Below are positions 41,301 to 50,600 of a DNA stretch of 64,000 bases, piece after piece. Every line of letters starts with the position of its first letter. Position 1 is the first letter of the stretch. The DNA comes from Rhea pennata. Lineage: Eukaryota; Chordata; Aves; Rheiformes; Rheidae. The stretch spans positions 68,049,582-68,113,581 of the forward strand of contig NC_084702.1 of NCBI RefSeq assembly GCF_028389875.1. Reading direction: 5' to 3'. Under the pieces are notes generated by a model, which saw only the letters and a list, made by a program, of their open reading frames with translations, was not told the DNA's origin and ran no database searches. The translations under genes were made by a program, and so were the position numbers.

Positions 41301-44003
41301 TTCACTGAATTAAACTACAATGAACTGATTTTCTTCTGTAAATTAACTGATTAAGATGGTACAGATGGTCTGCACACTGTTCCTGTCGAAGAAAATAAAT
41401 CAAACAAATGGCTCTGATGAGAGTCATGGAATTAATAACTTCATGGTTTCGTATTGCAACAACAAAAACTAACTCCATAAATTCTGTACACACCCAGAGG
41501 AAAAAAAAATCGTAATAGGATCTCAAGTCCTTACTTTCCTCCTCACTGCTGAAGAAAATGCTTCCCAAATACTACCTTCACTGCAGTTAGAAAAAAAAAA
41601 CCTTTCATGGTCACAAGTGTGTTAAAATATGAATTTCTTAAGTTTCTGTCAAGTTACTACCTAGTATCTAACAAGAATAAGACTAGGAACTCTCATAAGC
41701 AGCTCCTTAACTTTTCATTTTCCCTTGTGCTTGCAGCTGCATCATCTCTCTCATATATGACACAGAATCTACCTCAGATGCAGGAGAGTCAAGTAGGTTT
41801 TCAGTGAAAGTCCCCATTCCCCAAACAACTATCTGCTCTTTGATGCTCAGCACTTGGCAGGTGTATTAATCTATGAATGCTGGGTCCACATCTGCTTTTA
41901 TTGGTACAGATCCAAAGCTATGCTCATATTAGAGCACCAACCGAAAAAGACAAAATAAGGTATGAATCCTCCTCATTTTTTAGGACAGGATACATACAGC
42001 TTTTTTAAAGCAATCAAATATGCTGGATAAAAGTAGCATTTTTTAACCACAGTGAGGGGTCAAATTTTTGTACAGTGTTATATTCTGTGAATAATCAATC
42101 AGGATTTTACACAGTTTAGAAAAAAATGTGGTAGTTAGCCTACAAATAATTTAAAGACGGTTTAACATAACAGAAAATGTGGAGACAGTTAACAGGAGGA
42201 AGAGTCGGCATTAAAAAATGCCACATGCAATTAAAATAAGCAAAGGACATTTATACGATCTATATTCATAAACTAAAACATGAGAGAACTTAGATAAATG
42301 GAGGATTCAAGACAGCACTACTGAATATCCCTCACATCAGAGGGTTTTATTTTGTTTTTTGTTGCTTATATTTAAAGACATACAGATATTTCTCTTTAAT
42401 CATATAAGGTATGTCTGAGTGCATTTTCTGGGGGCAACAGCACTGGGAGACAGGTCCATCATTTTACTTAGCCCAGAACATAAATAAGGACGGTTCAGCT
42501 ATTTTCCAAAGAGGAGAAGATTCTCATATAGTAAATGTTCAGTTCAGTAAGGACCAGCAGGGTTGAGGGTATTTAGCTCACCTACTTAGGTAGGGCCCGT
42601 TCATCTAGCTGAAGAGTATTAACAAACAAGCCAAGTGCCTAGTAAGCCTAGGGTTGTCGAGGACAACGAGATCACCATCCTCATCTGAAAGACATGATCT
42701 GGGGAACTTAATGTTTGGGATCTTAGAAACCGGGAAGGAAAACAAGGAACTCAGGTGGAGGGCATCCCAAAGGAGGTACATCTGGCAGTAAGAGCCACGA
42801 GTGTCACTCTGTTACTCAGGGATGGGGCAAACAACCGCAGGCTGCAGCCTGCTGCTCAGAAGCACTGCTCCTGCTTCAGAGAGTTTGCAAGCTATGGATA
42901 CTTCTACTGCGGTATTTTGTAGATGTAACCTCATTTTGTCCACACACCAAACTGACCAGATGTCATGTACATATGTTAGGCACAACACTAAGCCTGCAGT
43001 AACATATACTGTCTCACACTAGGCCTGTTTATTTGGCCCTGGGGCCATGCTAATGCATACACATAGCTTCTGGTTACAGCTGGTTTACATCCAGACAGCT
43101 TGGACTGCATTCTTGCACCTGCCTGCAAAATACTGGGTAGACAAACCTCTGGATTAAAAGTTATCTTGAGCATGCACCACCCTATCCAATGCTGCAGTGA
43201 ATGAATCTTCAAAAAGGTCTTTGTCCTCTCAAAACTTTTATTGTTCTCTAAGACTTTTAGCTAAAAGTCTTATCTGAAGTTAATAAAACACGGGTTCTTT
43301 TCCTGTCCTGTGGACATGTCAATTTTTTTTCCATTCCAGTATATTTTGGCCACTCACTTCATGTCATCACCTGATAGTGCTTATAATATAAATTAAATAA
43401 AAATTCAAGTTAGGAGAGAAAAGCACATAGCATAAGGAAGCAGCTTGAGGAATTAGTAAAAATAACTCCAGAACAGAGATGCTTGTACTGAGACACAATA
43501 ACTTTCTAAGAAGAGCTAAATAATGAAATTTCAGTCTTTATTTAAATTAAGCTAATTATTTCCTTTGTGGTGGATTATTAATGCTAGACAAGAAAACAGA
43601 TCAACAACTATTATATATACAGCACAGTTCTCTTATAATATTCCTTGGCTGCTGTAAAAATGCCCTTTCACAAGCATCGTATTGAATGGAGTAGCACACA
43701 GAAGTAGTAATTTGAGAAACACTTCAGGTTTAAATCACTAATATCTTATTTCACTGTCTTACCACCATCAAGAACAAGTACATTTAATGATGATACAATT
43801 TAAATAGTTTGTTTACTGAACTATTTACCTTAGTATCTTTATCTTAGTAAAAGTTAAGATCCTTTTGCATTCAACGCATCAAAGAGTTCTTTTAATCACC
43901 TACCTCCCCGGCTGGCAAGGGCAGTACCATCATAGGAAAAAGTCAGGCAGGAAGTGTCAGTGCCAGGGGCATGGGCTTGCCTGCAGTGGAACTTGGTATG
44001 TAC
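3314..44003 (-). CDS. WDR70: WDR70, 3' portion: eight terminal coding exons spliced together
   Basis: The coding sequence is the join, on the minus strand, of 44003-43904, 37534-37450, 36410-36272, 18150-18050, 16415-16336, 13441-13325, 12950-12788 and 3398-3314. All junctions have AG acceptors, GT donors and compatible phases, giving 870 nt: 289 codons and TGA. The product matches my memory of vertebrate WDR70, a WD40 protein of about 650 residues, over roughly its last 290 residues. That covers WD repeats 5-7, then a charged tail with FREPRQRSTRKQLEKDRL, GRGGRVGTHGGTLSSY and a basic WKKRKI end. WDR70 is a nuclear WD40 protein reported as a substrate-receptor-type partner of CUL4-DDB1 that supports H2B monoubiquitination at DNA breaks. 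The N-terminus and first four WD repeats are outside the window. Introns range from 374 bp to 18.1 kb. No frame breaks are seen, so I take it as functional. Confidence 0.95.
5790..7240 (+). mobile_element. CR1 LINE copy, 5'-truncated and internally deleted
   Basis: The left part keeps decayed CR1 ORF2 coding between endonuclease and reverse transcriptase: RRPAQMNRELLTEIK near 5880, then ENVFSGAGNLLTQDMENAKV and SAFFGSVF within the open stretch 6047-6412. RT-region remnants continue to about 6570 ('DDWKR', then a 'GNYRIVNLTSV'-like stretch). The sequence then jumps, near 6570-6670, to the CR1 3' region: 'MIYAERLRELGFFTLRRVKR' and 'DLIAIYSYLMTGYAEDEARL' at 6813-6935. It finishes with the avian CR1 tail 'gaggttggactgaatgac' and 'attctatgattctg' at about 7180-7240. 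Many stops and the missing RT core make it inactive. The left edge is approximate. Confidence 0.88.
7330..7371. repeat. A-rich simple repeat
   Basis: The tract is a run of A4-7 blocks separated by single or double G. It lies about 90 bp past the CR1 3' end and reads as low-complexity DNA, not a LINE poly(A) tail, because CR1 ends in short 8-bp repeats instead of poly(A). Confidence 0.85.
8400..8640 (+). mobile_element. Ancient L2-like LINE reverse transcriptase fossil
   Basis: Reading the plus strand from about 8437 gives STGTTLAKVSNKLFPEKS, then QGLFSVLIHYDLSAALITAFW without a stop. This aligns by eye to the L2/CR1-L3 reverse transcriptase segment 'T.TAL.KV.NDL', 'GL.SVLILLDLSAAFDTVDH', which surrounds palm motif A. 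The catalytic motif is degraded (DLSAALITAFW instead of DLSAAFDTVDH). The upstream CCTTCCTTTCCTTT run and the pyrimidine-rich sense strand are typical of this family. The boundaries are uncertain. Confidence 0.7.
12788..12950 (-). CDS. WDR70: WDR70 coding exon, second from the 3' end (GRGGRVGTHGG segment)
   Basis: This 163-bp exon follows a gctacAG acceptor and ends with AA of a split Lys codon before GTaaga. It encodes RGGRVGTHGGTLSSYIVKN, then IALDKTDDSNPREAILRH and AKEAEENPYWVAPAYA. The conserved block is typical of the WDR70 C-terminal tail across animals. The intron separating it from the previous exon is only 374 bp, the shortest in the window. Confidence 0.96.
12951..13324 (-). other. 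WDR70: Short WDR70 intron (374 bp)
   Basis: It is bounded by GTaatc at 13324 and gctacAG at 12951. No repeat or RNA gene is visible. It is the shortest intron in the window. Confidence 0.9.
13325..13441 (-). CDS. WDR70: WDR70 coding exon, third from the 3' end (conserved FREPRQRS tail segment)
   Basis: This 117-bp exon follows a tctcttcAG acceptor and ends with G of a split Gly codon before GTaatc. It encodes HALPMFREPRQRSTRKQLE, then KDRLDPLKSHKPEPPVAGPG when joined. The stretch is essentially identical to the human protein I remember, which makes it one of the strongest recognition points for the gene. The sequence is proline- and charge-rich and probably disordered. Confidence 0.96.
14154..14177 (+). 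repeat. G-run cluster with G-quadruplex potential
   Basis: The plus strand reads G10-A-G7-A-G5. There are enough closely spaced G runs for a G-quadruplex on the plus strand, which is the non-template strand only for plus-strand transcription. WDR70 pre-mRNA would carry the C-rich complement. Formation is an inference. Confidence 0.75.
15951..16001 (+). repeat. (GAAA)n microsatellite
   Basis: A purine-only tract moves from GGGGGAAAAA through GAAAA units to several perfect GAAA units. It is a simple tandem repeat within a WDR70 intron. Confidence 0.92.
16336..16415 (-). CDS. WDR70: WDR70 coding exon, fourth from the 3' end (start of C-terminal tail)
   Basis: This 80-bp exon follows a cctcctAG acceptor, with one base completing the split Arg codon, and ends with C of a split Pro codon before GTaagg. 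It encodes GAKLCVVKTKRKERQAETL, then TQDYIIT. This is the highly charged, Lys/Arg-rich link just after the seventh WD repeat. The run KTKRKERQ is a candidate basic nuclear-targeting stretch, which is inference from composition only. Confidence 0.93.
16416..18049 (-). other. WDR70: WDR70 intron (1.6 kb)
   Basis: It is bounded by GTaatg at 18049 and cctcctAG at 16416. I see no repeat that I can name. A short motif, tcacagaatcagcctaaagt, near 17988 resembles a CR1 3' tip but is too short to call. Confidence 0.88.
18050..18150 (-). CDS. WDR70: WDR70 coding exon, fifth from the 3' end (WD repeat 7)
   Basis: This 101-bp exon starts in phase 0 after a tttgtttcAG acceptor and ends with AG of a split Arg codon before GTaatg. 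It encodes SVVRCLWHPKLNQIMVG, then TANGLAKVYYDPIKSQR. This is the last WD blade, with a degenerate 'AKVYYDP' end in place of W-D, as in vertebrate WDR70. A 20-bp minisatellite begins only 106 bp upstream of the acceptor, at 18256. Confidence 0.95.
18256..18355. repeat. 20-bp minisatellite, five copies
   Basis: Five tandem copies of a 20-bp unit (plus strand acgtgaatgaataagtgaaa, in permuted form) are perfect by eye. The array lies in the 18.1-kb WDR70 intron, with its near edge 106 bp upstream of the WD-repeat-7 exon acceptor. There are no unique spacers, so it is not a CRISPR. Perfect copies suggest recent expansion and likely length variation. Confidence 0.95.
20822..21388 (-). mobile_element. 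CR1 LINE 3' fragment
   Basis: The plus strand starts with gattcatagaatggcgagg, the reverse complement of the CR1 3' tip. It continues through about 560 bp of CR1 3' sequence. On the minus strand, 21203-20994 reads MLGLFSLEKRKLWEDLINVY, then KYLMGGSKEDRARLFPVV and SDRTRGNRHK, the familiar CR1 C-terminal ORF2 region. It is 5'-truncated, as usual for CR1, and lies in the same orientation as WDR70. Confidence 0.93.
21821..21898. repeat. 40-bp tandem duplication
   Basis: Two adjacent copies with period 40 share the core ctaattttagattcaa and a following cattcaacctagaaaga with a few mismatches. It is a small local duplication with no coding meaning. Confidence 0.85.
23700..24430. other. Unclassified GC-elevated intronic block
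   Basis: The block stands out from AT-rich surroundings and has overlapping open frames of 67-96 codons in several frames. That is what higher GC produces by chance. None of the frames shows a recognisable domain and no splice pair convinced me. It could be a very old mobile element or a conserved non-coding element. Confidence 0.25.
30154..30328 (+). mobile_element. CR1 LINE 3' fragment (short)
   Basis: The segment begins tactggaacaggttgcccag, runs through the typical 'gaggtcgtggagtctcc' block and 'ggttggactggacgatctcc', and ends with 'accgattctatgattct'. It is a severely 5'-truncated avian CR1, opposite in orientation to WDR70. Relatively few changes from the consensus pattern suggest it is younger than the copy at 5790. 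Confidence 0.94.
31427..31675 (-). other. Coding-looking island of unknown origin
   Basis: On the minus strand, an 82-codon open frame contains QIDQPIVIRITDKIDFGSS, then RTVVFPIWKGDEVYPVTAR and QRWALKEKL. Composition and GC content of about 31490-31660 look more like real protein than the surrounding AT-rich DNA. I cannot name a family and see no good flanking splice sites or tail. It may be a fossil of a mobile element protein, a retrocopy fragment or chance. Confidence 0.3.
34394..34447 (-). mobile_element. CR1 3' tip fragment
   Basis: The plus strand reads tcatagaatcatagaatcag, then taaggttggaagggacctct and agagatcatctag. This is the reverse complement of the last ~50 bp of an avian CR1, including the terminal 8-bp repeats. 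Only the 3' tip remains. Confidence 0.92.
36272..36410 (-). CDS. WDR70: WDR70 coding exon, sixth from the 3' end (WD repeat 6)
   Basis: This 139-bp exon starts with the third base of the split Met codon, after a ctgttgcAG acceptor, and ends in phase 0 before a GTacgt donor. It encodes TDCCFSPDDKILVTGTSV, then KKGGGSGKLCFFDRETFQ and KLYEIDVTNA, a complete WD40 blade. FSPDD..LVTGT is the inner strand pair, and LCFFD stands where other WD repeats have the W-D pair. The GGGSG turn is glycine-rich. The exon lies only about 1.0 kb from its 5' neighbour but 18.1 kb from its 3' neighbour. Confidence 0.94.
36411..37449 (-). other. WDR70: WDR70 intron (1.0 kb)
   Basis: It is bounded by GTaagt at 37449 and ctgttgcAG at 36411. 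It is AT-rich and I see nothing recognisable in it. Confidence 0.9.
37450..37534 (-). CDS. WDR70: WDR70 coding exon, seventh from the 3' end (WD dipeptide of repeat 5)
   Basis: This 85-bp exon begins with the last two bases of a Gly codon, after a gtttcacAG acceptor, and ends with AT of a split Met codon before a GTaagt donor. It encodes DDTLKIWDIRQFKKPLNSA followed by ERLSSFFP. KIWD is the diagnostic W-D pair that closes WD repeat 5. The segment after it, KPLNSAERLSSFFPM, is the linker to repeat 6 and is where the bird sequence departs most from the human one I remember. Confidence 0.93.
38307..38361 (+). repeat. A(n)/(AG)n compound microsatellite
   Basis: An A15 run passes into a long AG repeat interrupted by two GAAA units. 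It is a compound simple repeat, likely polymorphic. Confidence 0.95.
39176..39320 (-). mobile_element. Tyrosine-recombinase fossil, DIRS-like
   Basis: From about 39317 the minus strand reads VKAHSTGNSTALAVSLRS, then LPIQEICRAAKWYPLHTF and IKCWCFRY without a stop. The pattern 'AHSTR....A...LP...ICRAA.W...HTF.K' is the C-terminal signature of tyrosine recombinases of DIRS-type retrotransposons. The H-x-x-R box reads HSTG, so the catalytic Arg is lost. Upstream sequence to about 39410 ('SLAGLQFEDH') probably belongs too, but has a stop. No reverse transcriptase or terminal repeat is seen. It is old and inactive. Confidence 0.55.
40646..40706. repeat. Inverted repeat (12-bp arms, 37-nt loop)
   Basis: The left arm ccccaagccagg (40646-40657) pairs with the right arm cctagcttgggg (40695-40706) at 11 of 12 positions. 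The single C-A mismatch is inside the arm. It could fold as a hairpin in RNA or mark a small palindromic element. No matching target duplication was noticed. Confidence 0.6.
42580..43215. other. Unclassified GC-elevated intronic block
   Basis: The stretch is richer in GC than both flanks, with several CpGs at the left end ('gggcccgttc', 'ttgtcgaggacaacgag'). Frames of about 73 codons are open on both strands but show no domain. It might be an old LTR or other repeat; I see no diagnostic ends. Confidence 0.2.
43904..44003 (-). CDS. WDR70: WDR70 coding exon, eighth from the 3' end (WD repeat 5, first part)
   Basis: This 100-bp exon starts in phase 0 after a tttgacaaacAG acceptor and ends with one base of a split Gly codon before a GTaggt donor. 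It encodes VHTKFHCRQAHAPGTDTSC followed by LTFSYDGTALASRG. The 'TFSYDG..LASRGGDD' strand pattern is the start of a WD40 blade and matches WDR70 almost residue for residue. It is the most 5' WDR70 exon I can find in the window; nothing resembling the preceding 'WDRNL' exon is visible up to 64000. Confidence 0.93.
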
Positions 44004-44599
44004 CTGTTTGTCAAACAAATAAAACATGAAAATTTTGCTTGCTTCAAGACTGGCTAAACATTTCTTTATAGCATTTTGTGTGCTTTGCTGCTATTCCTAA
44101 ATTTAAGAAGAAAAACCTATATTTTTAGTGTTAACAGGTAGAGAAGCTAAGTGTTTCTACAGGGTTTTAAAAACGTCATGTATGCTTCATAATAGGCTTT
44201 CATACCAAGACGACTTTGAATGCAAAAATTTAACTTTTTCATAAGTCCAATTATACAGTTCACATTTACAAAGCATCATCACCCTTGAAAACTCCCACTA
44301 GTGCTAAATAAAGGTAGGTATGCCTGTTAAGATAAATATACATTTTAAGACAGGTCTCATCACCTCTTTAAGCAGACTTATAGTTTAAAAATACCAAAAT
44401 ACGTTATACGTATTTTGGAAAGGACTTGAAAGAAGGATTGGAAGAATCTACTTTTGGTATTTTTCAACCTTGCCAAAATTGATGGGTTATAGACTTAGAA
44501 GAAAGCTCAGATATTCAGAGGTTTGTGTTCCATTTAGCTTCAGTAAAATTGAAGTTCTGGAACTCTGAATGTTCTTTTATTTTTAATTATATTCTCCTA

Positions 44600-44653
44600 G
44601 TAATCCTAGAGAAAGATAGAAATACAGTAATCCTAGAGAAAGATAGAAATACT
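44600..44653. repeat. 27-bp tandem duplication
   Basis: The unit gtaatcctagagaaagatag plus aaataca occurs twice in a row with no visible mismatch. Perfect identity suggests a recent event. Confidence 0.93.
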
Positions 44654-46051
44654 TTGGTATTAGCCTCTTGTTCTTATGTAGACTTTTTATGTACTAACTC
44701 ACAGTTTAGCCAAACCTCAAAAAAAAAGAAAACCACTCTCTTCTATTAAATGAAAAGAAACATCCTATGAAATCTTGCATTAAATCCCAACATTTCTGCA
44801 AAACACAGTTTTCCTGTTTCCTGACCAAAAATCAAAGTTCTTAACTAAGATACCAAGATGTTTTTCAAGTATATACTTTCTTGTTAATTTAACCATTCTT
44901 CACTTTCACTTAGCAATTAAATCATTTATTTTTCATCACTAATGGAGACTTCATCAATAAACACTTAAAAATCAGTAACAAGCTCAGTGCCTGCCTAACA
45001 CTTCCACCTTTTGCAAAATACCAGCCAAGATAGCCAGGTGACATTCAAGAGCAAGGGCTTCCCTTGAAAATTCAGCTAAACTACATCAACGTATAAAATT
45101 GGAAAATGTAGGGCAAACGTACTTAGCACAGATTCCTGCAAAACTCCAGAGAAGCCCATCCTGTGTGTTCAAACCTTTTAACCTGCATTGTGTTTGCACA
45201 AGAGTATATGATCACAGTCCATGCCATGGATAGGGAAGTTCAGCAAGACTGACAACTGGTAAAAGGAGACACCCAGTATAAAGGAGTTTAACTAAAGAGA
45301 AAAAAAAGTGAAACCAACGGCAGGGAAAGATCAGATTGTGGCAAGGAGTCTAGGGAAATTGAGGGGGAAAGGAAACTACTGCATTTCAGAAAAAGCACAG
45401 GAAAAAACAGATGCAACAAGAACCTATGGGACAGGGCTGGAGCACGGTAAAGGAAAATTAGAATGAAATAGGCACAGACTATTTCAGCGTAAGGGGAAAA
45501 TTTGAGATTGGATAACCAACTCAGAAAAGTGGGGATAAAGTAAGTGACCTGGAAGGATAAACTAGAACCATGTGGGCATCCAGGATTGGAGAAGGAATGG
45601 GGTCTAAGAAGATGGAAGAGCTGAGGAAGAATCCAAATGGAAACAGAAACTTGGAGGGACTAGGGAGGAACAGGGAAGCGGGGGAAATAAAGGAATTTGA
45701 GACAGGTTGGGTTCTTTTTACCTGCCTAGGAAATTACATATCTCATTTGTCCCCTTTTCCTAAGATAAGTTAATGTAGTTGGAAAACCAAGCATTCAAGA
45801 ATTAAAGGTTACCTGTGCCTGTAAGATGAGGATTAAAACAAGCCATTTCCCTCACAGAGAGGAAGACTACAAATTAGTTACCTTAACATCCTTTATTTAT
45901 CAGAGTTACAAGCAAACTAGAGAAAAATATACAGAAAAGCATACATTTTTGGAGAAGGATTTGAACAGTGAGCAGTAAGTCAGATCTAGAATCACATACC
46001 GAACAGTAAAAGGTCAAAATGTTGAACTGCTTAGCCAGGGAATACTATCAT

Positions 46052-46075
46052 ACACACACACACACACACACACAC
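46052..46075 (+). repeat. (CA)12 microsatellite
   Basis: An uninterrupted AC/CA dinucleotide run of 24 bp is followed by gtgcgtatata, an alternating purine-pyrimidine extension. Confidence 0.96.
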
Positions 46076-47640
46076 GTGCGTATATAAAGAAACAGTTCTA
46101 CAGAAAAAAAAAAGTAGGATGTGATCAAATAATGCAATCACACAGGAAAACTGAGTTAAGCTTGCCTCAGTTATTGTTTCTCATATGCACCTCACTGAAG
46201 CTCTTTCAATGGGCTCTTTTGTATGCAAAAGACCAAGCTACTAAAGTAACTGATGTTGTTTATCCATTCAAATATCAATTTAAAATCTAGAGAATGTGTG
46301 CATTATGACATTTCCATAGTGACTGTAAACTTATTGGGGTGTGCAGATGTAGTCACGTTTTGAGAGGAATCACATTAGTCATTCATTCCACAAATGACTC
46401 TATAACAAGAAAGGGTGTAAAACATTAAGTAAATGCTTCTTACAGTAGGGAGGGAAAATGCAACACGCTAGATTTATCCACAGTACTTGTTTAGAGACCA
46501 AGTATCAAAATGACTGCCACTTTTAACCAGTTACGCATATCCTGGAGAAATTCTATGAACAGATTGCAATTTAGTACTGTAAGTCTGTGTTGGGTTACTG
46601 TTTTTAAACACCAACAAACATATTCAATGTATCCAATCACATAAAATTTTCCAAATATGTGATAACATAGAGGATAAACTGTGAATTAATTATCAGAAAA
46701 TAAATATTCTGTAATATTTGTTAAACACTAAGTAATTAAGATTATGTATTTTCTCTTCATGGAAACATACAGAAACATAAACAGTTAATCACCACACCTA
46801 AAAAACTCACAGAAAGATCAAAATATGATATTTAGCTGTTTCAAACGAATTGGAAAAAACTTAGTTTAGACTCTACAACGTGTGTCCATTCAAGGCTCCC
46901 ACCCCTCCCCAACAATGTCAAAGCAGTGCATGTCTGTTAAAATAATGGCTTTTTTCATTTTGCTGCCCAGGCTACTTCAAGGTTTTTTTTTTTTTTTCTT
47001 TCATTTCATTCTGAGCCAATTTGAAATCCTCTCCCTTTTCCTTTGCCCTCTATATGAACAAAAATAAGGAAATGCTTTTGGGTCCAAACAAAGCATTTTC
47101 CTTGTTGTCTTACTCCTTAAAAAAATACAGTAAATCACATACCATTTCAGGAGTTTGTATCTCCTTACCTCCCTTTCTCTGGTAAAAGGTATAAATTATA
47201 TTTAGTATGACTTTATGATTTCATTTCATCAAACCTAAACTGCATTTCTCTGGAAATAAACAGCTCATCTGAAAAATGTTACTCGCTTTTCAACAAAGTG
47301 TCTACACACTAACTCTTTTTCAGCTGTCCCATATGAAAAGATAGCAACATACATATGTCCAAGACTCGGACATTATTTGTCCCTTAATCAGAAAAAAGAA
47401 AGCAGTAGGCCAATATAGCCCAAATCTATCCATCTTAGATGCTTTAGAATTCATATAAATTAAGACACTTCTAAAAGGCACCATAAGATTGCATCAGCAA
47501 TTCTGTTTGATTTTAAAAATAAAATTACTCAGCTTACCAGTGAGAGGATTGTTTTCCTAACTTTGAGCTCTACAAGCTTGCCCTCCATATATTATTCTGT
47601 AAGGGAATATAACCCTGAATTGTAATACTAAATCAAATAT

Positions 47641-47682
47641 TCTAAAATGATTGAAGGTTGCTCTAAAATGATTGAAGGTTGA
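47641..47682. repeat. 21-bp tandem duplication
   Basis: The unit tctaaaatgattgaaggttg plus one base occurs twice in a row (47641-47661, 47662-47682) with one difference at the last base. Confidence 0.93.
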
Positions 47683-50600
47683 ACAAGAAGTTTTTACACA
47701 CACTGGCAAATGTTTGGTGAAGATTTCAAAGAAAATAATGCGTTTGGCCTCTGGCCTCTTAACATATTTAACTGATGTCTAATCTTGCCAACAAATCATT
47801 GGCAAAAAAATTGTTATCAGAATGTTTCTTTCTGGAAAGACATGAAACAAAAGAGCTAATGTACGCATTTCAGAAGTTTGGGGGGGGGGAAGAGAGCATT
47901 CAACCACTAGAAAAAAATATAAATTAGGATAAAGCATACCCACGTTTTACCTCTTATCCTTCTCCTTTCATTGCAGAAGTGCTCACTGTTATAGAGCACT
48001 ATTCATGTGCCATGCAAAATTCAAAGTTCATCAAGCCTTAATAATCTTTAAACATTTAGCTATGTCAGCAAGTTTTGTAGTAACACTCCATCTTTTGCAA
48101 CTTGCTTTAAAGCATTCTAGCAAGCAATTCCATCAATGTAAACACTTTCTAGCTTTGTATTAGCACATCTATTTTTATTAGGCAATTACAGCTGACTGGA
48201 CTTGTGGGCAACACAAAATGACAGGCAGAAAACATGAAGCACATGTGAGAAAGGAGGCAGCTTCAAGAAGAATCCAAAAAAGCTGAGATAGCAGAAGAAC
48301 TTGAGAGTTTGCAATATTGTCACAGTCTTCTCAGAGAGAACAAGAACCAGAAGATAAAAGGAAGCCAGAGAAAGGATTAAGAAAAAGCAAGCTACATGAC
48401 TGGAGCATCATTAATGAATATCCTTTGTACAAAAATTCCTGGTGGACTGAAGCAGAGCCATATGGAGAGACAAGAGTGGCTACATGACGTGTTTATCACA
48501 ACCTAATGACCTACATCAGAGCCACGTGATTAGGATTCTGCATCACACAAGCTGCTCTCATTCCCCAGCATCCTAAAGAAGACATGTTCAACGAAAAGCA
48601 GAAGACAGACCTAGTCAGTTTGCTAACCTCTGATATCTAAGCCACCCCCATAGAAACACAATACATTTAACTAAAGAAACTTCTGAACTTTACACATTGT
48701 TTCAAGGACACAATGCTTCATAGTAAGCTGATACTGTATGAAATGCTTTTTCTTTCCTCTTCCCTCTTATTTAATGAGATAACTATGTCCCAGCCAAGCC
48801 ATTCTTCTTCCTTCTTGTCAATAATGTCTTCAAGATATTTTAAAAGCAGAGGTTGTAAATAAGGGTACGCAGCAGGGAAAGTAAAATCTATAAAGTAGTG
48901 ACAAAGCTTCTGCTATAGCCATCTTTATTTTATAGATACATAACACAATTTACTCATTTATTAACATTTATTTTATTCCACTTAATGTCATCTGCAAACA
49001 CAATCAACTATGCAGCTACTATCCTGTCTACAGCAAAAGAAGCTTTGTTCAGTAGTGAGTATGCCATAAGTGATACAAAGTCTATTCAAGCTGAAATAAG
49101 AGGTGTTTTCTGAACAGGGGAGGTAATTTCTAGAGATGCCTCCCATGCTCGCCTCCCACTTTCACATCCAGGACATTTTCCAATTCAAGTACTTACACTG
49201 ATTGCAAATGTGAGGCAGAAGGGCAGGACTAGCCAGGCAGAACTACCACAAAAGCAAATCTCAAAACACGTGATTTCACTGGAGTAAGATGGTCTCAGCA
49301 AAACAACCCAGCTAACACTGACCATATTCAATGTAAAAACTACAGTTTTTAATAAACATAAAAGTATTCCAAGACAACCTATTACCATAGTCCACTATCA
49401 AGGTGACAAAGACATGAGCTAAAGTTGCAAGAAAAAAGAAACTCAAACCTTTTTGTTAGTCACAACTGAGAAAAGTAGTAAGTGTTTGTGTTGAAGGTGA
49501 TCATATCAGAGACAGCCAGCAGTCACAAAGAGCTGTGATCTCAACTGACAAGAAACAAACTTTCCCCATCAAAGAGTTATACTTCCCAAATTTTTATTTC
49601 CCCATCCCCCATTCAGTCATCTCTACCAAACTAAGCATATTCACTTTGCTCTCAGACATAACCCCAAAGAGAATTAACTGTACCCCCTGGTTTTAGTACA
49701 TCACTTCTGAAATAATTTAGTCAGTCTTTGCCAGCTGAATTCAGAAATTAATCTGTTTTTCTCGAGTAGCTAGTTGCAGACTATTATCATTTGCTTTTGT
49801 TAAGTCTCTTTAAATGTGTTCTCTGGGCTTTCAGTTTAATGAAAGAGCTTACAGCTCTTCAGTACTCTACCACTTCAATACTGTACCACCATGGTGTAGA
49901 AACTGGTGCTATTTAAGTAATGGTTATACTGATGGAAAACAAGATTAACTTGTGAAATTGGAGGGTTTAGTGTTCATGTCATCACACTATGTTATGATCT
50001 GCTCTCCTCCGTGATTTTCTATCTCAGTTACATTTTCACATTACATTAGCAGACCTTAAACACTCCTTCATTTTTCGAAATCCTAATTAACTCATAATGA
50101 ACATGGTGACTAATTTTATTTGCCATAATCTGTACATCTGATTGGCCATTGTATATAACTAATTTGTATGTTTATTATATTCTCATCTGTTGCAACTAGG
50201 GTCATGTTTTGGGTGGAGGACTGATACTCTGGGGGCAGGGGGGAGGCAGGTCTTTGGGATCTCATGTTTAGCTCACAGATTCAATTATGGTTCAATACCT
50301 TCCAATAATCTTTAATATATATTTCATACTCAAGTGTTGCTGGTTATTTACTGAGAACGAACAGTTTGCCTTTTTCTTAATATTCTGCTGCTTTTCTTGA
50401 GCAGAAGCAAGGAATTGTATTGCGCTGAAAAACTTATATAATCAGAAAAATAATTTAGAAAAGGTAAACAGTTTTTAATGCCTAAAAAATTTTCAGTCCC
50501 ATATAATAAGTCATTCATTACATCATGGAACTATTGACCGAAATAAGAACGCAAGAGCGAAATGCTTAATCTGAAAACATCAAGATGTTACAAAAAACAG

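Larger units (their letters stand above)
37535..43903 (-). other. WDR70: WDR70 intron (6.4 kb)
   Basis: It is bounded by GTaggt at 43903 and gtttcacAG at 37535. It contains an A/AG microsatellite at 38307-38361, the tyrosine-recombinase fossil at 39176-39320, an inverted repeat at 40646-40706 and an unclassified GC-elevated block at 42580-43215. Other parts look like plain intronic DNA. Confidence 0.87.

Noticed and set aside
45570..45773. Charged 67-codon frame in a purine-rich stretch
   Set aside because: Glu/Lys/Gly/Arg-rich composition follows directly from the purine bias. There is no domain or splice support.
47323..47345. tcccatatgaa as part of the missing upstream WDR70 exon
   Set aside because: The translation on the minus strand does not continue into a WD repeat and has no suitable donor.
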